This document shows positions 5,372 through 6,892 of a stretch of 6,892 nt of DNA, piece by piece; the first letter of the stretch is position 1, and each line of letters begins with the position of its first letter. Source of the stretch: Patescibacteria group bacterium (lineage in GTDB: Bacteria; Patescibacteriota; Gracilibacteria; UBA1369); NCBI GenBank assembly GCA_018825335.1, contig JAHJEW010000103.1:1-6892 (forward strand). The letters are read 5' to 3'. A program made the position numbers and the translations under genes. The notes below the pieces were generated by a model. That model was not told the origin of the DNA and made no database searches. It was given only the letters and a program-made list of their open reading frames with translations.

Positions 5372-6600
5372 GTTAAAACGTTCACCACCGCTACTGCAAA
5401 CATCAAAACCGATGTCAGAAAGCCGAAAGCGGACAGTACCGGAAAATTACCAATATTAAGAGGCATCCTAAAGGGGCGCCTCTTTTTTATAGTCCAGCGC
5501 AAAATAATCGCAGCGAGATTAACAAACGCAAAAATAACAAATAAAGAAACATTTGCAAGATTGGCAACAAGCTCAATGTTGCCGAGCAAAGAAAAAACGA
5601 CCGTCAATAAAAAAGCAATAATAACAGCAATATAGGGAGTTCTTCTGCGGGGATGGACCTTTGAAAGTGCATAGGGCAAGAAACTCTGCATGGCCATCCC
5701 ATACATCATGCGGGATACCGCAACGAGCGATAATAAAATAGTATTCGAAGTGGAAAAAAGAGCTATTACCGCAATAAGTCCGAATGCAGCCGGGCCAAGG
5801 GCCGCCGCGGCCACGTCCGCGAGCGGCCCGGAAGAAGCCGCTAATTTTCCGTACGGAAGAATACTCACAGCAGAAATCGCGACCAGAATATAAACAACCG
5901 ACGTAATAAGAATGGAAAGCAAAAGGGCGCGCGGGATTGTTTTATCGGGATTTTTGGTTTCTTCCCTAAGTTTAATTATCGTTTCAAAACCCATGTACGC
6001 AAAAAAGACGAGAGCGCCCGCCTGCACAACTCCTGTAAAACCATGCGGCATTTCCATCAAATCAACACTCCCCCATTTGGACATGCCCAAAACTATAATC
6101 AATATAAGCCCCAAAAACTCGGTAAAAGTAGCGATAGTATTAAATCTACTACTCAATTTAATACCAAAATAATTAATCATACTCATCGCACCAATTATCA
6201 ACATCGCCGCCAACAAATAATCAATTCCAACAATAGCAATAAAATAACCTGCAAATCCCAATGCCACGGTGGCGGCGCTTACCACCATCGAAAAAATCAT
6301 CAAAAGTGCCATAACCAACGCGAACCTATGACCAAACGCGGCCTTATAATAATCAAACTCTCCGCTGTCCCCCTTAAAAAAAGAAGACAATTCCGCGTAG
6401 CTGAATCCGGTAAAAGTCGCAACCACCGCCCCGAATACAAAGGAAAGCCACGTTGCGCTTCCGGCCTCGCCCGCCGCAATACCGATCAATGCGTAAATAC
6501 CGGCCCCAAGAATAATCCCAACCCCCGCAACCGTAACATCAAACAAAGAGAGTTCACGCTTCAATTTATAAACTTCCGGCACATTTTTTAAACCATCCAT
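5368..6600 (-). CDS. APC-superfamily amino acid permease
   Basis: A 410-aa secondary transporter of the amino acid-polyamine-organocation superfamily, predicted to import an amino acid with protons or by exchange. Helix 1 carries GVGIILGAGIY (26-36), the unwound substrate-binding motif of the LeuT-like fold. Helix 6 and the following loop carry FFAYMGFETI (199-208) and EETKNPDKTIPRAL (213-226), the standard APC signature. I count hydrophobic segments at ~19-42, 48-72, 92-122, 127-147, 157-175, 190-208, 226-248, 265-295, 322-340, 346-368 and 387-409. That is eleven, so the usual twelfth helix seems missing and the protein ends right after helix 11. The ATG at 6600 gives a normal short cytosolic N-terminus. 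A strong promoter lies at 6635-6663. The stop overlaps that of the convergent membrane-protein gene. Substrate is not predictable. Confidence 0.93.
   Translation of the reverse strand: MDGLKNVPEVYKLKRELSLFDVTVAGVGIILGAGIYALIGIAAGEAGSATWLSFVFGAVVATFTGFSYAELSSFFKGDSGEFDYYKAAFGHRFALVMALLMIFSMVVSAATVALGFAGYFIAIVGIDYLLAAMLIIGAMSMINYFGIKLSSRFNTIATFTEFLGLILIIVLGMSKWGSVDLMEMPHGFTGVVQAGALVFFAYMGFETIIKLREETKNPDKTIPRALLLSILITSVVYILVAISAVSILPYGKLAASSGPLADVAAAALGPAAFGLIAVIALFSTSNTILLSLVAVSRMMYGMAMQSFLPYALSKVHPRRRTPYIAVIIAFLLTVVFSLLGNIELVANLANVSLFVIFAFVNLAAIILRWTIKKRRPFRMPLNIGNFPVLSAFGFLTSVLMFAVAVVNVLT
5458..5488 (+). terminator. Probable intrinsic terminator of the small membrane-protein gene, inside the permease gene
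   Basis: On the + strand AAGAGGC (5458-5464) and GCCTCTT (5478-5484) are perfect 7-bp arms with a 13-nt loop that contains a CC/GG mini-stem. The right arm runs directly into six T (5483-5488). This is the classic shape of a Rho-independent terminator. It lies about 90 nt after the stop of the + strand gene and within the 3' part of the permease coding sequence, read antisense, where it encodes the basic IKKRRPF segment (371-377). Transcription of the - strand would not see a terminator here. Confidence 0.7.
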
Positions 6601-6633
6601 GCGATTTCGTATATGAAATTAATAAATTTGTAC

Positions 6634-6639
6634 TATAAT
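6634..6639 (+). promoter_or_regulatory. Candidate -10 box of tRNA-Ser
   Basis: TATAAT (6634-6639) is a perfect -10 hexamer on the + strand, 32 nt before the tRNA. It is almost the mirror of the permease -10 box, which occupies 6635-6640 on the other strand. No good -35 box is found 16-18 nt upstream, so this half of the divergent pair is uncertain. Confidence 0.38.
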
Positions 6640-6663
6640 AAGCCACAATAAATCCCCGGTCAA
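6635..6663 (-). promoter_or_regulatory. Promoter of the amino acid permease
   Basis: On the - strand TTGACC (6663-6658) and TATTAT (6640-6635) are exactly 17 nt apart, five of six consensus bases in each box. Transcription should start near 6628, giving a leader of about 28 nt. That leader contains an imperfect palindrome, ATTTC-N6-GAAAT (6604-6619), just before the start codon. The promoter reads away from tRNA-Ser; its -35 box lies only 9 nt before the tRNA. Confidence 0.72.
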
Positions 6664-6671
6664 TTTACCGT

Positions 6672-6761
6672 GGAGAGATGGCCGAGTGGTTGAAGGCGCC
6701 GCTCTCGAAAAGCGGTAAGCCCGCAAGGGCTTCGTGGGTTCGAATCCCACTCTCTCCGCCA
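6672..6761 (+). tRNA. tRNA-Ser, anticodon CGA
   Basis: A complete class II tRNA. The acceptor stem pairs GGAGAGA (6672-6678) with TCTCTCC (6751-6757), followed by discriminator G and an encoded CCA (6759-6761). The D arm contains the usual GCCGAGTGGTTGAAGGC pattern. The anticodon stem CCGCT/AGCGG (6699-6703, 6711-6715) encloses the loop CTCGAAA, so the anticodon is CGA (6706-6708), reading UCG. A long variable arm with a 6-bp stem and GCAA loop (AAGCCC-GCAA-GGGCTT) is diagnostic of serine. The T arm is GTGGG-TTCGAAT-CCCAC. All arms pair perfectly, so it should be functional. Confidence 0.98.
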
Positions 6762-6837
6762 GAGAATAGCGGAAACAGTAACACGAGTGGAGCGCAAGCG
6801 AAACTAAGCACAAGTTACAAAACACAAAAACAAACCC

Positions 6838-6892
6838 ATGAAAGGTCATAGCACTATATATCCCGCAATTGCCCCTCCACCGCCGGAAAAGA
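6838..6892 (+). CDS. Possible start of an unidentified gene (partial, runs off the window)
   Basis: An ATG at 6838 opens a frame that stays open to the window end, giving MKGHSTIYPAIAPPPPEK. Eighteen codons are too few to recognise a family or prove coding. The Pro run suggests a flexible N-terminus. No Shine-Dalgarno precedes it (CAAACCC), but this is also true of the clear genes here. The 76 nt between the tRNA and this ATG hold no clear terminator or promoter. Confidence 0.35.
   Translation, partial: MKGHSTIYPAIAPPPPEK

Noticed and set aside
6137..6150. AGTATTAAATCTACT inside the permease resembles the 19-bp palindrome at 3318-3336
   Set aside because: It shares only TTAAATCTACT, lacks the matching left arm, and lies within coding sequence, so it is probably coincidence.
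6043..6591. A 182-aa + strand frame opposite the permease
   Set aside because: It lies wholly antisense to the well-supported permease; its His/Asn/Arg-rich composition resembles no protein family and reflects complementary codons.
6619..6849. A 76-aa reading frame on the - strand with ERVGFEPTKPLRAYRFSRAAP
   Set aside because: It is the antisense of tRNA-Ser. This peptide is a well-known spurious hypothetical protein produced by reading serine tRNA genes backwards.
6672..6892. tRNA-Ser as an attachment site for an integrated element
   Set aside because: No integrase gene, and no repeat of the tRNA 3' end, is present in the window.
1..6892. CRISPR array, insertion sequence or long tandem repeat
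   Set aside because: I found no regularly spaced repeats, transposase motifs or terminal inverted repeats.

Overview
The window is bacterial chromosomal DNA of moderate G+C with short intergenic gaps. UGA, UAG and UAA all end genes here, so the standard bacterial code applies; this argues against the UGA-recoded Gracilibacteria/Absconditabacteria. No gene start has a well-placed Shine-Dalgarno motif. Together with the gene styles (a 167-aa GrpE, an anchored SIMPL protein, a RelB/DinJ + PemK module), this suggests a Candidate Phyla Radiation (Patescibacteria/Parcubacteria-like) genome. That placement is inference.

Left part (1-2581): a heat-shock cluster on the + strand, hrcA (last 21 codons only) - grpE - dnaK. 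Between grpE and dnaK is a near-consensus sigma-70 promoter. Its -35 box overlaps the grpE stop codon, and its -10 box lies in the 9-nt spacer of a CIRCE operator, the site of the HrcA repressor. HrcA would therefore repress dnaK by covering the promoter core. No dnaJ follows.

Middle part (2597-3276, - strand): a two-gene toxin-antitoxin operon. A RelB/DinJ-type ribbon-helix-helix antitoxin overlaps a PemK/MazF-type RNase toxin by ATGA. The families are cross-paired relative to the textbook dinJ-yafQ and mazE-mazF modules. Its upstream region has a promoter and small palindromes. A HAD-superfamily phosphatase gene runs divergently on the + strand behind a 19-bp palindrome, and ends at a strong bidirectional terminator shared with the convergent SIMPL-domain gene (- strand).

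Right part (4873-6892): a four-helix membrane protein gene (+) and an APC-superfamily amino acid permease gene (-) are convergent and share a CTAG that supplies both stop codons. A terminator-like hairpin for the + gene lies inside the permease coding region. The permease promoter is divergent from, and shares its -10 sequence with, a possible promoter of tRNA-Ser(CGA). The window ends in the possible first 18 codons of an unidentified gene.

Most of the window is ordinary housekeeping DNA. The points most worth a second look are the mixed-family toxin-antitoxin pair, the absence of Shine-Dalgarno sites, the promoter/operator overlaps, and the unexplained palindromes. I do not see a clearly new multi-gene system.
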